A DNA stretch of 64,000 nucleotides from Gnetum montanum (taxonomy: Eukaryota; Streptophyta; Gnetopsida; Gnetales; Gnetaceae). Of this stretch, positions 23,801 through 35,508 are shown piece after piece. The notes under the pieces were generated by a model that was not told where the DNA came from, did no database searches, and saw only the letters and a list, made by a program, of their open reading frames with translations. The position numbers and the translations under genes are program-made. Every line of letters starts with the position of its first letter. Position 1 is the stretch's first letter. The stretch covers positions 7,449 through 71,448 of the forward strand of contig MNCI01020717.1 of the NCBI GenBank assembly GCA_015680685.1, in the 5' to 3' direction.

Positions 23801-24677
23801 AGGCCCAAAGCCAAAGAGTTTTTGATGTACATGCTATAACATTATAGTGTAATTATGTGGTCACACTTGGCCAAGGATGCTACAGCCATAATCACAGAAA
23901 CTCTTGTGGCAGGGTCTTCTAACTACATCTTGTACTTTATGATTGATGATCCAGATACTCAAAGAGAAATAGAGTAGAACATAAGCTCATATTCAATGAA
24001 TGTTCACTGATTATCTCAAATTTGGGAGATGCCCATGTGCTCATGATACAATGCTAATAATACCTTGCTAACGGGTCACTATATAAACACTCTCTTTCAA
24101 AACCCTCTTATAACTATCTACCTACTAGAAATTTAAGCTTAGTTTTAAATTAACATTTTTTTTATTTTTGATTTCAACCTTGTTTGTTCTAATTATTTTC
24201 ATGCTTTTTTTTCTTTCATGTATAAGGTACATTGCAAAGAAATCATGAAAAATGGTCAAATCTTATCTGTGACATGTACAACTTTGAAGGAGTTTGAGTA
24301 AGCTAATGTTAGAAGAGTGTGAGTGCTTAACTAGTTAGTGCTAAGTTTGGTAGGCACCTTATGCAATATTCTTGTGCATATCAAATGTGTGTAGCTACTA
24401 ATAATGCACATAAATTTTGGGCTCTCCAAGATTTAGGAGTACATACATAGGTTTAATCTAAGACTCTAGCTTTACCTAAGCCTAGTAAGTGAAAATTAAT
24501 TAAGAACAACCAACATTTTTTAGCATTTTTATTTTCTTTTTTATTTTTATTTTCTTTTTTGTTATGCTCTTTGAGCATTATTATTGTTTATCATTTGTGT
24601 GTTTTTTGTTAGGTCATAGCATTGACAACATTAACAACAATGTTAATGATGATCCTCCTCCTTCTCCTATGGCTTAG
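20860..24677 (+). pseudogene. Antisense host-like gene in element B: NIF/FCP1-like HAD phosphatase, second copy
   Basis: Plus strand. Exon 1 ends at 21000 with a CAG|GTAGCA donor and reads EEDWINELEPSIEQGRG, matching EEWIDKLESKIGNGRG in A. The main exon (about 23620-24140) reads KPILKIMELLGI, LRPKAKEFLMYML, HYSVIMWSHLAKDATAII, GSSNYILYFMIDDPDTQREI, then YNANNTLLTG and NTLFQNP, in the order of the NIF/FCP1 HAD domain. An exon after an acceptor at 24236 includes MQYSCAYQMCVATNNAHKFW. A last exon after TTTTTTGTTAG (acceptor at 24612) reads HSIDNINNNVNDD and ends PPPSPMA with TAG at 24675-24677. A solo copia LTR interrupts the first intron. The catalytic motif I and the DD of motif III are lost and stops occur. 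Family call from motif order; a similarity search would be decisive. Confidence 0.65.
21945..23166 (-). repeat. Solo LTR of a SIRE-like copia element inside the antisense gene intron
   Basis: Begins near GTTGAATAAGTTCC (matching the H LTR word GATGAATAAGTTCC), contains CAACTTGGGTAGTC, repeated AAGCTC(T/C)ACTCTAGAGT blocks and several GACATCTT/AGATGTCTT words, and ends GTTTTTGACATACCAAACGG, matching the H LTR edge. Element A is continuous here, so the insertion is specific to B. No internal sequence is present. Edges are uncertain by about ten bases; flanking TTAAG/ATAAG could be the degraded duplication. Confidence 0.72.
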
Positions 24678-24679
24678 TT

Positions 24680-25430
24680 TTGATTGCTAATGGTCTTGTT
24701 ATATTTTTGTGGTTTTTATTATATCCATTGTTGTAGCTATTTTCATTTGGCTATTATAGCCACATAGACCATGTATTTTTTTTTTCCTGTAATATGTTGC
24801 ATAGTGCAACTATGGCTATGGACTTTTATTTTTTATTATTGTCATGTAAGGTGACTATGACTATTTTTTTGGTTTTAAGTTTTAAAACATTTTCTTGTGT
24901 TTTATGTTTTATAGTTTTTATTGGTTTTTAATGTTTTATATTTTTTATATATTTTATGTTTTCTATTTTTTATGTTTTTTGTAATAATTATTTTTTATAA
25001 ACATAAAGAATAAATATGTATTATGAATTGATAAGAAAACATGAAGGCTACATGAAAAGCTGGTAAACATAATCTAATAAAGCAAAAATTATAAGGTAAA
25101 CATGTAAAAAAACCTAAAAACAAGGATACTTAGTTAAATGACCATATGATATGTATAAAGAAAAGAAAATGGACAACATGCTCATTTGTGCAACTATTTT
25201 CTAATCTTTGAGAGATTATGGAATTTATATGGTTTTTGTTGCATGATCTTATACTCTCCATTTCCTTTGATCATGATGTTAAATGAGATCTCTTTCCATA
25301 ATTTGTTTCTAGCCCCTGTCTTGTTGGTTTTTTCTTGGTTGATTTCGTTGCAGTTCTTGGCTTTGTCTTTGGCTATAAGAGTTTCTTCTAAAATCTCACC
25401 TCAAATCCTTCCTCTATGTCAACATTGTTG
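24680..25430. other. AT-rich region, no gene seen
   Basis: Follows the stop codon of the antisense gene. It is rich in TTTTATGTTTT-like words and could hold that gene's 3' untranslated region. I see no supported coding frame until the minus-strand protease begins to the right. Confidence 0.4.
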
Positions 25431-25439
25431 ATGAACAAG

Positions 25440-28400
25440 GAGAACATGCTATCTCTATGAATTATGATTTCACCTCCCTCATAAGGTAGATGAATTTCTT
25501 GATGGATCAAGAAAGAAACTACTTATAGTTTGGCCAACCAAGGTCGCCATAGGATTAGATTAAATCCTAGTGTCTCTTCCACCACTAAGAAATTAGTGGA
25601 TATGAGGAATTGTTTTGTAGCCATGAATTCTAGTAAAATGAATCCTCTCATAGCTATTCATAATCCATTAAAGGACATAATGGTAGGTGGAGGTGTTCTA
25701 GATGTGCTCTACCAAGCCTAAGCACTACATGATAGGAAAGGATATAATGTTTGTCACTACCCCATCATCAACATGCACTTAGTGTACTTGGTATTGGCCA
25801 ACTCTTATCATTATGAAGAGGGGGGCTCTTAACACTTCACCAATTTGTGAGTTTGTTTTAACCTCATTTTCACAAAACATTAAGGTGATTAGCTTCATTT
25901 CTTCCCTAGGTGAGGATGGTACTATCATTGTTTGGATAAACTCCTTGTTAGTTAGGATATCCTCAATCATGGAACTAGAAGTAAACATCTTAACTAAAGC
26001 TTCATAGTGGGCAAAGAAGTTCATAACCAACTTGTACAAGATCAAAGAAGTGTTCTTCTATTTTAGCAAGAGATTGACCTGCTCCATGGCCATGAGAAAG
26101 TCTTTATCATTGTTAGATTCCTTATTAGTTTTGTTGGCTTTGACCTCCTCCATTCTACCTAGGATTTTGACCTCATGTTTGAACATTCATCGTTTTGCCC
26201 ACTTTTCCTTATCTTGTTTCTAGTTTTCCTCTCTAGGTTAGCTTGTTAAGATAGTTCAAGCATCAGAATCCATGGGTATGACTGAAATTGGAGTGGGCTT
26301 CGGTGGACCTACTTCCTTCAACATATTTGATTAGTTATTATCCTTAGCCTTAGATTGAGGAGCTAGCTTTGCTTTGGGGGTGATTTCTTGTTATTCAGTT
26401 AGAAAGAGGTTGAGGCACTAGCCACTATGGAAGGATGATGATCAACCTAATTGTAGGTTTAGAGGTGGATGAAGGAAACACCCTAATGATAAAAGATTCT
26501 TTGAAAGCCTTAGGTGTTGGTATCCTTATAACAAACAAAGTTTTCAAAATAGTATAAGTATGTTTGTTATAAGGAGACATCTAAATCACAAATGGTTCCC
26601 TAAAAATTTTTGGCTTATCATGGATGTTAAAGGTGGCTATAGTAAATAGATCATTGTTAGCATTAAGATGATTTTTATACACCTCCATGGATAGATTTTG
26701 AGGCCTAATTAGATTAGACACATCTAGAACTAACTCTCCACTATCTATCATCTTCTATAAATCATCCTTTAAGGCCAAGGAAAAATTAGTATCATGGTCA
26801 GGAAGCTAATGGTAGTGGAAACATTAGTCTAATTTGAAGTATTTAGGCATGGGAGGGTCATCTTTTGTGGCTATGGTGGGATCCTTAACAATCTCACATA
26901 AGTGATCATGCCTCTTATAAGCATTCTCAGATAGTTGCTTGTATTGGATATATTCATTCTTAAGCAACTAATCAAGAAGCTCTAATGGTTTCATGGGTTG
27001 CTTAGTGTACTTGGATCTATCTTTCCATTCGAAGTTAGATTTTGGAGGATTGGACATGGAAGCACTAGATGTTGATGGTAGAGGAGCCATTGTAGGGGTC
27101 TTAGATTGTGTTGTTTTAGCCCCTATGTTTTTTTTTTAATTCTTTGGCCACTATGGCCATGGCCATGTGGGTTTTTTTGCCTTTGTATTTATCCCTTCTC
27201 ATATGTTAGTTCTTATATGCTATGTAAGCTAGGTCATTACTAGTTTCTGCAGCATCTTCTATGTTTATGATCTAGGAAAAGGCTTAACTAAGAGACCAAG
27301 GGTCTAAATAGTAAAACTAAGACTTGATGAAATTGTTAACAACCCCCTTGAAGATGGCCAAAAGATGCTTTTTAGAGATGGATTTAGAGATTTCATTAAG
27401 GATAGCATTTTATTTTTGTATGAACTTTCAGACAAGTTCAAGGGATCCTTGTTTCAGTTTCATATGCTTATCTATCTTCAAGTTATACTTGAAAAAATTA
27501 ACAAATTTTGTAATCAAGTCATTCAAAGAGGCAATGGAGCCTTTGGGTAGTACAAGGTACTAGTCTAAAGCTTTTCTAGTCAAAGATATGGGGAAGATAT
27601 GCATTTTCATATGTGGACAAGCTTATAACAATAGGCACTTAGAATAGAAAGCAATGAGATGAGCAATAGGATTTCCCTCACTATTGTATTTGGTAAAGTG
27701 GGGGATTGGGATGCTCATAGGAAGAGTTACATGTGGAATGATAGGGTTGATAAAACCATCTTGGTAAAATTCCATAATCTTTACCATCTAAATGGTGCTA
27801 GCTTAGAGTTTCTGCAACTCTTCGGTGAGGTACTAGATCATTTTGGAAGGCTTGATCTCGACCTTGGGATGCTCCTCTAGGTTTTGGCATTTGTACTGAT
27901 GGTTGGGAAGAAGGTTGAATGACTTGAGGCCATGAAATTAGCATGGTATGGAATGGAGAGGTTGTGTGACCATTGTCATTGGAGGGTTAAATAGGAAGAA
28001 GGATTTTTGAATTGAAACATACAAAATGAAGGGAATGCAGGGTGTATGGAAGGCTTGTGAGACTTGGGGTCCCAAAGAGAGGCCTACCAAGATGGTAAAA
28101 GGAGATGATGTGGAAGATACTACTAGTGATGATCACATGAAATGAGGTTGGGTTGCAAAAAGCATTAATGTAAATAAGGAGGCAGAGTGGAAAGCTAGTT
28201 GAGATTGGTGCATCATGAAAAATGGTGCTGAGATGAACATGAAAGCAAACAAGGATGTGGGTTGAGAAAATTAATTCATAGAGTTTATAAGAGATTCTTG
28301 GTTTATTACTAAGATAGGGGCTATAAAGTTAGAAATGGTAACTTCATGGATAGATTTTTGTAAATGAACCTCAAGGTGAGTACCTATCTTAGAATAAGCT

Positions 28401-28758
28401 CCAAACTCATCCTGGTCATCTTGGTATTGATCTAAAATAACTTCCTCACTTCCTTTATCTCTATCCACTAGTTATGCTAACATGTGCATATGAAACTCTG
28501 CCAGTTTTATATGGTCATATGAAGAGGGAATATACTCTTTCTTATTTCTATGAATACTTTCAAACTAATGTTTGGATTCTGATTTTATGCATGGGATAAG
28601 CAAACTATCTTGGATTTTTGCACAAATAAATTATAGTATTCTTTGTTAATATTCACGTAGGCTAGGTCTAATCCTAGTTTCCTGAGGGATTGGCTGCATT
28701 CTATTACAGTCAGATCCTTAGGATCATAAATGCAACAAACTTCCTAGTTTGAGGCCAT
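25440..28758 (-). pseudogene. Element B gag-protease
   Basis: Starts at an ATG at 28758 (MASN, then IYDPKDLTVIECSQSLRKLG, shared with element D as IYDPKDHAIIKCRQSLR). The capsid-like block near 27560-27230 reads LPKGSIASLNDLITKFVNFF and SQ..INIEDAAETSNDLAYI. A nucleocapsid-like part near 26830-26780 reads FHYH.LPDHDT, the Tat-type version of a zinc-binding FHxxxGHDT block. Further down is PREEMKLITLMF and then an aspartic-protease-like block, APLFIMIRVGQYQVH followed by HVDDGVVTNI, near 25800-25730, where the usual DTG/DGG has become DDG. Many stops. The frame order gag then protease without RT directly after it fits an Ogre-like layout with a spacer before RT. Confidence 0.8.
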
Positions 28759-29340
28759 ATGGACAATGTTGTATGGTAGAACAATCAAATAATGAAAAGG
28801 CATAAACAGTGCAAGGCCAAGGTATTATGTAAACATGGTAAAGGTTTTTAATATTTTATACAAGTTGTAGCTTATAGTTTATAAACTTGACGCATGTAAG
28901 ATTCACAGCATGTGATACTTCACAATGTATGAAGCTGCAGCATTTGAGGCTCACTACATGGGAAGCTAAAGCATGTGAGGCTATAGTAGAGGGAAAATAA
29001 AATAAACTACAACTATGCCTAAACCAATAATTTTTTCTAGCATATAAGGTAGGTAAAAATTAAATAAGGCTTTAGTGTATGTGAGAAACAATGAAAAATT
29101 GTAAACTATAAATATAGGAAATGAGAAAATAGTGTGTACTGCAACTACAAAAAATGAAAAAAAAATAAACTATAAATGTAAGAAATAGGAGTAGTGTTAT
29201 GCATTGCAACTGCAAATACACTAATAAATTTTTTTCATAAAAAAAAACTAGCCACAATGTCACACACTAGGATTTTGGAAAATCCAAAATAGAGGATATT
29301 ATTGTAAACTAGGTTTTTGGGCTAAGAAGTTAGGTAGATG
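28759..29340 (-). other. Leader of element B between PBS and gag
   Basis: No coding frame. Contains repeated GCATGTGA/GCATTTGAGGCT words near 28900-28990 and a two-copy tandem duplication: 29101-29155 and 29165-29218 share TAAACTATAAAT(A/G)TA and GCAACT(A/G)CAAA words at an offset of 64 bases. Confidence 0.55.
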
Positions 29341-29357
29341 CCCTCCTTCTAATGCCA
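29341..29357 (-). other. Primer-binding site of element B
   Basis: The minus strand reads TGGCATTAGAAGGAGGG immediately beside the 5' LTR. It starts with TGG as plant PBSs do and resembles, but does not equal, the initiator-Met-type TGGTATCAGAGC. The matching site in element D reads TGGTACTAGAAGG at 63261-63273. Confidence 0.6.
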
Positions 29358-30434
29358 TAAACTATAACAACTGAAAATTTTGGTGCTAGAAAACTAAAAA
29401 TATCAGCACAAAATAAATTAACTCCAAGATCCATAAGCCTCGGAAGGATCCAAAGCATCCTAAATGGTCTAGCTAATCACTTAAGGAATTAGGAAGTCTA
29501 TTACTAGGTGGTACAGATAAAAATGAGTGAAAAATATATAAATGTAAAAATCCAGTGCTAATACTAGAATAGAGAAAAAAGTGAAACAATATGGCCAAAC
29601 AAATAAAAATGCAAACTTTGTATTAAATACTATAAATAATAGTTTAAGAATAGGCTTCAAAAGGCACAAATAGGAGCTTTCAAAAAGCTTGAGAATAGAT
29701 AATCTTTTACTAACTAGCGTAGGGTGTAGGATGTGTTCTACACTTTAATCTGCACTTCTCTTTTGATCGATCCTCATTGAAATCAATGTTGCTCTAAGGT
29801 TTGCTACTCCAATGATCTATGCTTAAAAAGTCTATGAAAAGGCTACCATAAATGTCAACTCTATTGTTGCAAGTGATCTCTTTACAAAATATGTCAAAGT
29901 TTTTACCAAAAAATTGTCTATGCAATGTGCCCTCCAAAAGGATCCTAAAAATGGTGTAGATTTTTGTTTAAATAAGTCATCATTTGTTGATTCTCCACTG
30001 ATTCTATTTTGGCAAATTTCTAGGCATTCTCTACAATGTTTTTGATATTTTTCATGACCTAAATGTATAGCATATGAACTACCAACGTTTTTGACTTTTT
30101 GGACCTGAAACACTAGCTTTTTAGCACTTTTCACAACCCAAAATTGCAGCATATGGGGCACCAGTGTTTTTGGCTTTTGCTATCAAATTTGGCAACATAT
30201 TTGGAATTTTTGTCCTCACACACTAGCATAAATAAAATTCACAATGTGTGGGCTATAAATTTTACTTCACATATTAAAATAGTCCAAGATTATTACCAAA
30301 ATAATGCTACAAGGTAGGATTTTTGATGGGGAAATAAGGAAATTATTTCTACTCGTAAATCCCTATCAAATTACAATGCAAATTCAAGTTACCTTGCTTC
30401 TTTTGCACAACATGAACTTTCTTGAGGTGTTTCA
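29358..30434 (-). repeat. 5' LTR of element B
   Basis: Matches 11071-12160 along its length (for example GCCTCGGAAGGATCCAAAG and AATATATAAATGTAAAAAT) and ends GAGGTGTTTCA at 30434. The flank beyond is unlike the internal sequence next to the 3' LTR, as expected for the outer edge. The inner edge has decayed (TAAACTATAAC instead of TGTATAATGG). Confidence 0.8.
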
Positions 30435-32340
30435 TGGTGCATATCTCCAATAGTTTGTGGAATTCTTAGTGATCAAGAAAGATGGAAAGTGGATAATACA
30501 TGACATTTTTCAACCTTCCAAGACTTCGGCTAAGCATATTGCTCATGTTATGTATGCCTAATATGCACCCATGGAGGATGCAAGTGAATCCATGTTTGTT
30601 ACCACTAAGAATATCAATGGTCTATGTGGTTATTCCCCTTACAACATGGGGGCTAAGCCCCATTCTATGCATGGCAAGGTGGAAAACGTAAAAAGGCTAT
30701 GTGCAAAAGCAAATGGTACTACCAGAGAAAAGATAAATAGACCACAGGTTGAAGAAAATTTCTAGTTCCTAGCTAGACAGCACCCATAAAAATGATGATC
30801 AAGTTCATAGCAAGATTGCTTAAGTCATTGATGGTATATATATATTTAATTTCATTTTTTTATTTTAACATTATTTTTGGTTATTCTTTGTGTATAAAAA
30901 TGTTCACTAATTTCTTTTATTTTTAATGTCTTTGTTATCATTGCAAGAAAAGACTGCAGAGGAGGAGCAATGACATAAGAAAGAAGAGGCAAGGGCATCC
31001 AAGCAAGCATAAAATGTCTTGGATTTCATCTTAGGTGATTTGTCTTTAGAAGGAAACCCTTCCATGGAAATGTCTCATGATCTTCTTGCTAAGTTTTGAC
31101 ATTATTTTTTTTTTTTTATTTTTATGTTTTAATTTTTGTATATTCTTATTGTATTTTTGTTATAACCGATGTTGATGATTATGGATATTGCAAGGTATGA
31201 GCCTTCTCTAGAAACATCACATTCTGCTCAAAATCTTAGATAGAGGTACAAGATAAGATGAAATCTATGAAGCCAATAATGAATGACATGGTTGATGGGC
31301 TACAACTAGATCCTAATGTTGGTAAGAGAAATTAAAATATTTTTTTTTTTGCATTTTTAAGTTTTGTATTTTTTTTTCACGTTTGATGGCTTCTTGGTTT
31401 TATGATTTTAATTGATTTTAAAATATTTTTTTATTTTTATATCTTTAATATTTTTAAGTGTTTTAATGTTTTTACATTTTAAATGTTTTTTATTACTATT
31501 TCCAATGTGAAATGAAACCCTTCATGAGGCTTTGAGTTCAATGGGTTCCCTAAGTTGCTATCCAATGTAAAGAACATTTCATAGACATTGTACAAAGTGG
31601 CTAGAAAATGTGCTACATCCACTGATTCTGGGAGTCCCAATGTTTGAGCAAATTCTTATGGGAATCAGTTATAGAATTGGAAAAGTAGAACCAAGTGCTT
31701 GTAGATAAATTTAGAAGCCTCAAAGATTAGGAGTTCATAGAGGATCCTATGGTCAATAGGGATTCCTTGTGCACAAAGGAGATCGAGTGGTCCCATTATT
31801 GGAATGCCATCCAAGGGAAGATTGCTTTAGCTAGAAGCAACCTCGAGAAGGACATGCAATTAGAGTTGATGGTCTACAATACCAAGGAGTAGTGGGACTA
31901 CTGCTCTTGGGTGTTAGATTGGGTGTTAGAATGGAGCAGGAAAAAAAAGACACATAAGAGACTATACAAAGTGGAAAAGAAAAACTATATGAAATCATGG
32001 CATGATGTAGCTATGAAATAGTAGAAATATGAGTTTTTTGTGTAAGGAATAGTCATAGAAGACATCTTTAGCAAGTTCAAGGAATCAATAGTGTGTATTG
32101 ATTCCCCAGCTATTCCCTAGCTATCTTAGATCACTACTGCATTTGGGGAAACTTCCACAACTATCTTTTCCCATGATCCTCCTAAATGGACAAATGTGGA
32201 GAAGGGAAAAATCTTGGTAGGGATGGATCTAGGAGATATGGATTAAGCCAACATAAGCAAAGGAGAAATTCTTTGCAGGTTGGAGGCTAGCCTCCAAAGA
32301 TTTTCATTTGAAGATATCACTCTCAAACCTTTTGCTAACT
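30435..32340 (+). pseudogene. Unidentified plus-strand multi-exon coding remnant, right part
   Basis: Continues the coding-like sequence that stops at 11067. Segments: FLVIKKDGKWIIHDIFQPSK and NINGLCGYSPYNMGAKPHSM (about 30440-30770); after an intron-like AT-rich gap ending TTGCAAG, KTAEEEQ and VLDFILGDLSLEGNPSMEMS (about 30950-31100); after a gap ending ATTGCAAG, EPSLETSHSAQNLR and MKSMKPIMNDMVDGLQLDPN (about 31195-31325) with a GGTAAGAG donor-like end; then EDPMVNRDSLCTKEIEWSHY and ALARSNLEKDMQLELMVYNT (about 31690-31890). Gaps are T-rich and look like introns. The last segment is charged and could form a coiled coil. I do not recognise the product. Stops and shifts make it a pseudogene. 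Confidence 0.5.
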
Positions 32341-32439
32341 TTCCATTCATAATATTTGATATGCATTAACATTTGCTTTTACATGCTTAAGATCCTATAT
32401 TAATTCATACTCTCCATCACCATAAAAACTTGACTTCCT

Positions 32440-33760
32440 AAATCATTTGTTGGGTGTCTAATGTTGGGAGTTTTGGTTACTTTTTATGGTATTTTCTTTT
32501 CTATTTTCTTTCTCATTCAATTAGAAAGTCTTTCTTTTGGTAGAAGGATTAGGAATGACATTCGAAGGTCTAGAGGTGGTTGATTTTTCCTTGGACCTTA
32601 GGTTGTACCTAGATCCCTCATTGTTATTGCATTTCTCATGTGAAGATGAATTTTCTTCTAAACTTAATAAAGAAGAAGTGTCACTTGACTAATTTTCAAA
32701 TGATTTGCTAGTGTAATGAATACTAGATAACTCATTATTAGATTCAATTTTGAGAAAATTAGAAATAGTTGCCTTGCTTTCATCCTTAGAATCCACTAAT
32801 TTTATTTCTTTATGTTAGTGTTTCCTATGATTTTTTTCTTCTTTTATTTTAACTTTAGCCAATGCTTTTTCTAACTTCACTACCCTATTGGACAATTCCT
32901 TCGTTAGTGTCCATTTCTCAAAATCTTCTTTAGAATTTCCATTTTCTTGGGATTGACCGTTGATGGTCACATGAGGTAATTCTTTAAACTGAGCTAAGTT
33001 TTACATAGAGACCAATTCTTTTTCTTTTCTTCTTGATGTTCTAATGATTTCTTCATTAGCTAAATCTAGCTATTTTTCTAACTAGAAGACCTTCTTAAAA
33101 AATCATTTAAAGTTACCAAATTTGGATTTCTTCTAAATCAGATAGACATGTTGGCATTAATAGCATTCAAGCATCTCTTCATATTTCATTCAATGACCTA
33201 TATTATCTTTGAAATAATCATCAAATTTTTTGGAATTTAATGTTAAATTCTGTAACTTCTTAGTCCCTTGCTTAGCCTATACTAACCCATAATATAGCTA
33301 CTAGTGGTCTATTTGATTGCCAAACTAAGCTAAAAATAACTCTTTCATGTTATCCCAACTGGTGATACTATTGTTTGGCAAGTTAGAATACCAAATTTGA
33401 GCCATAGCTTGCTACAAACATCCTACAAGCTTGATCTTGATGTTGAATTTTTACATGAGCTAATGCTAATTCAAATAAATGGAAGTATTCCTCTATCAAA
33501 TAAGCTTTTCCAAGAATGAACGACTTAGGTAAATACTTATAAACTACCTTGGGGATATCATTGTAACTTGGAAACATTAATGGTGTGGCTCTTTGCTAAG
33601 AATTCACTGATGGCAGATTCTCCATTCTATTAAACACCTTCTAGTGTCTGAATTACTTATATTTTTCCTCCTTACCTTAAGAATTGATAAGCCAAACAAA
33701 AGAGGTAATCTTCTAGAGCTTCTAGTTTTTACTCCACTACCTACCCTTGGTTCAAAATTT
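32440..33760 (-). pseudogene. Gypsy-type gag remnant (element E)
   Basis: On the minus strand: NDIPKVVYKYLPKSF, EEYFHLFELALAHVKIQHQD and, after a frame change, MAQIWYSNLPNNSITSWDNM then KELFLAQFGNQID. This is the capsid core of a gypsy gag (W-x-x-LP-NSI-SW-x-x-F-x-x-x-F pattern). A long charged tail follows with few stops: VKLEKALAKVKIKEEKNHRK, VDSKDESKATISNFLKIESN and SRYNLRSKEKSTTSRPSNVI. No zinc knuckle was found. It differs from the gag of elements B and D, so it belongs to another lineage. Its pol is absent; the coding remnant of the unidentified plus-strand gene begins where pol would be. Confidence 0.75.
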
Positions 33761-35505
33761 TTTTCTTACTCTTCCTCTGAATAATCAATATTATAAATGG
33801 AGCATTCATTTAAACTTCCAAATTCCTCAAAGTTATCAAGTTATCGTCTTATGAATAGAGTAGTAACTAATTCCTTATCTTCCTTCTAGCATCAAAAAGA
33901 AATCTTGATGCCTATGTAGGACCACCAATGTTGTTCTCTTCCCCATGATGAAAATCACAAGGATGACAGGTTCCTTCAAACTTAGGTTTAGATGTTTGCT
34001 GGTCTCTGGAAACACCAAGGGCCAAATACCACTTAGTGGTTCTAGAAAAATCTATGTGTTTTGAGCTAACGTGATCTCTAAATTTCATAGTATTGCATAC
34101 TGAGAGTTAAATAGATAAAAGTACTTTTATTAGAAGATTCAACCATCTTTACTCTATTATGCAAGTAAGTAAAATTTTCCCACTATAACAAAGTTACTAA
34201 ATCTTTGTAGTCTAGATTATACATTGCCTATGAAAACTATTCTTTCATCTAATGCTCAAGCACAATTCCATAAAATCTATTACCAGTCTTCCCTAGAAAG
34301 AAAATTTTACAAAGAAACTAGAAACAAAGAAAGATTTAATGGATTTTGAAAAGTAAAATTGTAGAATCATGTAGGATCTTTAACTTTGAAATGAGGTACT
34401 ATTGACATGAGAAAACACTTTGAAAACTAAAGTTGTTTCGAATCAACCAACAATACCAAAAAATGTTAAATCCTTAGGCTCAAACAAGCAATTTGAAATA
34501 AGGCTACTGTCAACTTGTGCAAACACTTTAAAAATAAATTAAAGCCACTTTAAAGCTAGTCAATAAATGCCAACAATTGCTAAACCTAGAGCCATTCAAA
34601 TGATTCAAACAATTCTAAGAATAAAATGTCAAGCACAATACAATCTTGACCACTAGCTAAGAAACTATGATAAAGTAGGGAAATGAGAATTAACTAATAG
34701 GACAAAAGTAAATTAGTTGAATAAGTCTAAAGTTAGAATGCCATTGTAAAAGTGTTCCTAGCTCTTCTAGAGATCTTTCCCCCGATGTCTGCTATCCTTA
34801 AACAAACCTGCTCACGGATTTATATAATAGCCTCTTGGTAGTTACAACCATTATTAAAAATTTAGAGCTCCATATTCGACATTTTTTCTTTATATAATTG
34901 TAGGTCGTTGAAGAGTTTCCTAGTTTTTTGGAATATTTTTTCTTGTTCTTTGAATTTTAATCCTCTTAATTAGTAACTATCACAAGTTAAAAAAATTTTA
35001 TAAGCTAGATTCATTGTATTTTAATCTAGATCCATTAACCTTCTTTAACACTTATTTTAGTTCTCTTTCTCTCATAACCAACTTAGTTATGAAATTTTTT
35101 GTTTCTATTGAAGTAGCTCCCATGTTGGTATGAATCTAGGTGCTTCCAAGCTAGCTCCTCTCTGGTTCCTTAGCTAAGATCTGCTACCTTATTTTAATAA
35201 ATAATGGATAAATGCTTGACCTTTTGCTGCTAGGCACTTGCTCTAAGAGTCTCCAATGCTTAGTTGATTACTAGTTTGAAAGAAAAGTCTTTGTAATGTA
35301 TTAAAAAATTATTTAAATGGGTTATTGTTGTGTAGTTTGTTGTTGTAAATTTTCTACCATGATTGTTGATAGATTACTATAATTTGCAGGTGTGGTAGGT
35401 CATCAATTCTAGCGTAGTTTTCCACTTATGGCAAGTTTGATGCACCAAGGCCATTAAAGCTACGTTAAGTGCTATAAAAAATAAACGAACTTTAAAAACT
35501 ATGTT
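33761..35505. other. No gene seen; probable 5' region of element E
   Basis: AT-rich. The words TCTGGAAACACCAAGGGCC and AATACCACTTAGTGGTTC near 34010-34045 sit where a leader or LTR edge would be (minus strand AGTGGTATTTGGCCC), but I found no second LTR copy to confirm it. Confidence 0.35.
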
Positions 35506-35508
35506 GGC

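Larger units (their letters stand above)
11071..30434 (-). mobile_element. Element B: complete-structure Tat/Ogre-type gypsy retrotransposon, about 19.4 kb
   Basis: Two related LTRs (11071-12160 and 29358-30434) bound a minus-strand gag-protease (28758-25440), a long spacer with an antisense host-like gene, and RT-RNase H-integrase (18060-13300). A PBS lies against the 5' LTR and a pyrimidine tract (minus-strand PPT) against the 3' LTR. The five bases TGGTG occur at 11068-11072 and 30435-30439 and may be the target-site duplication, though the left copy overlaps the LTR edge by two bases. The LTRs differ at roughly a quarter of sites over the first 200 bases by eye, so the insertion is old. 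It contains two later insertions, both solo LTRs. The gap between gag-protease and RT matches the intron position known in Ogre elements. Confidence 0.82.
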
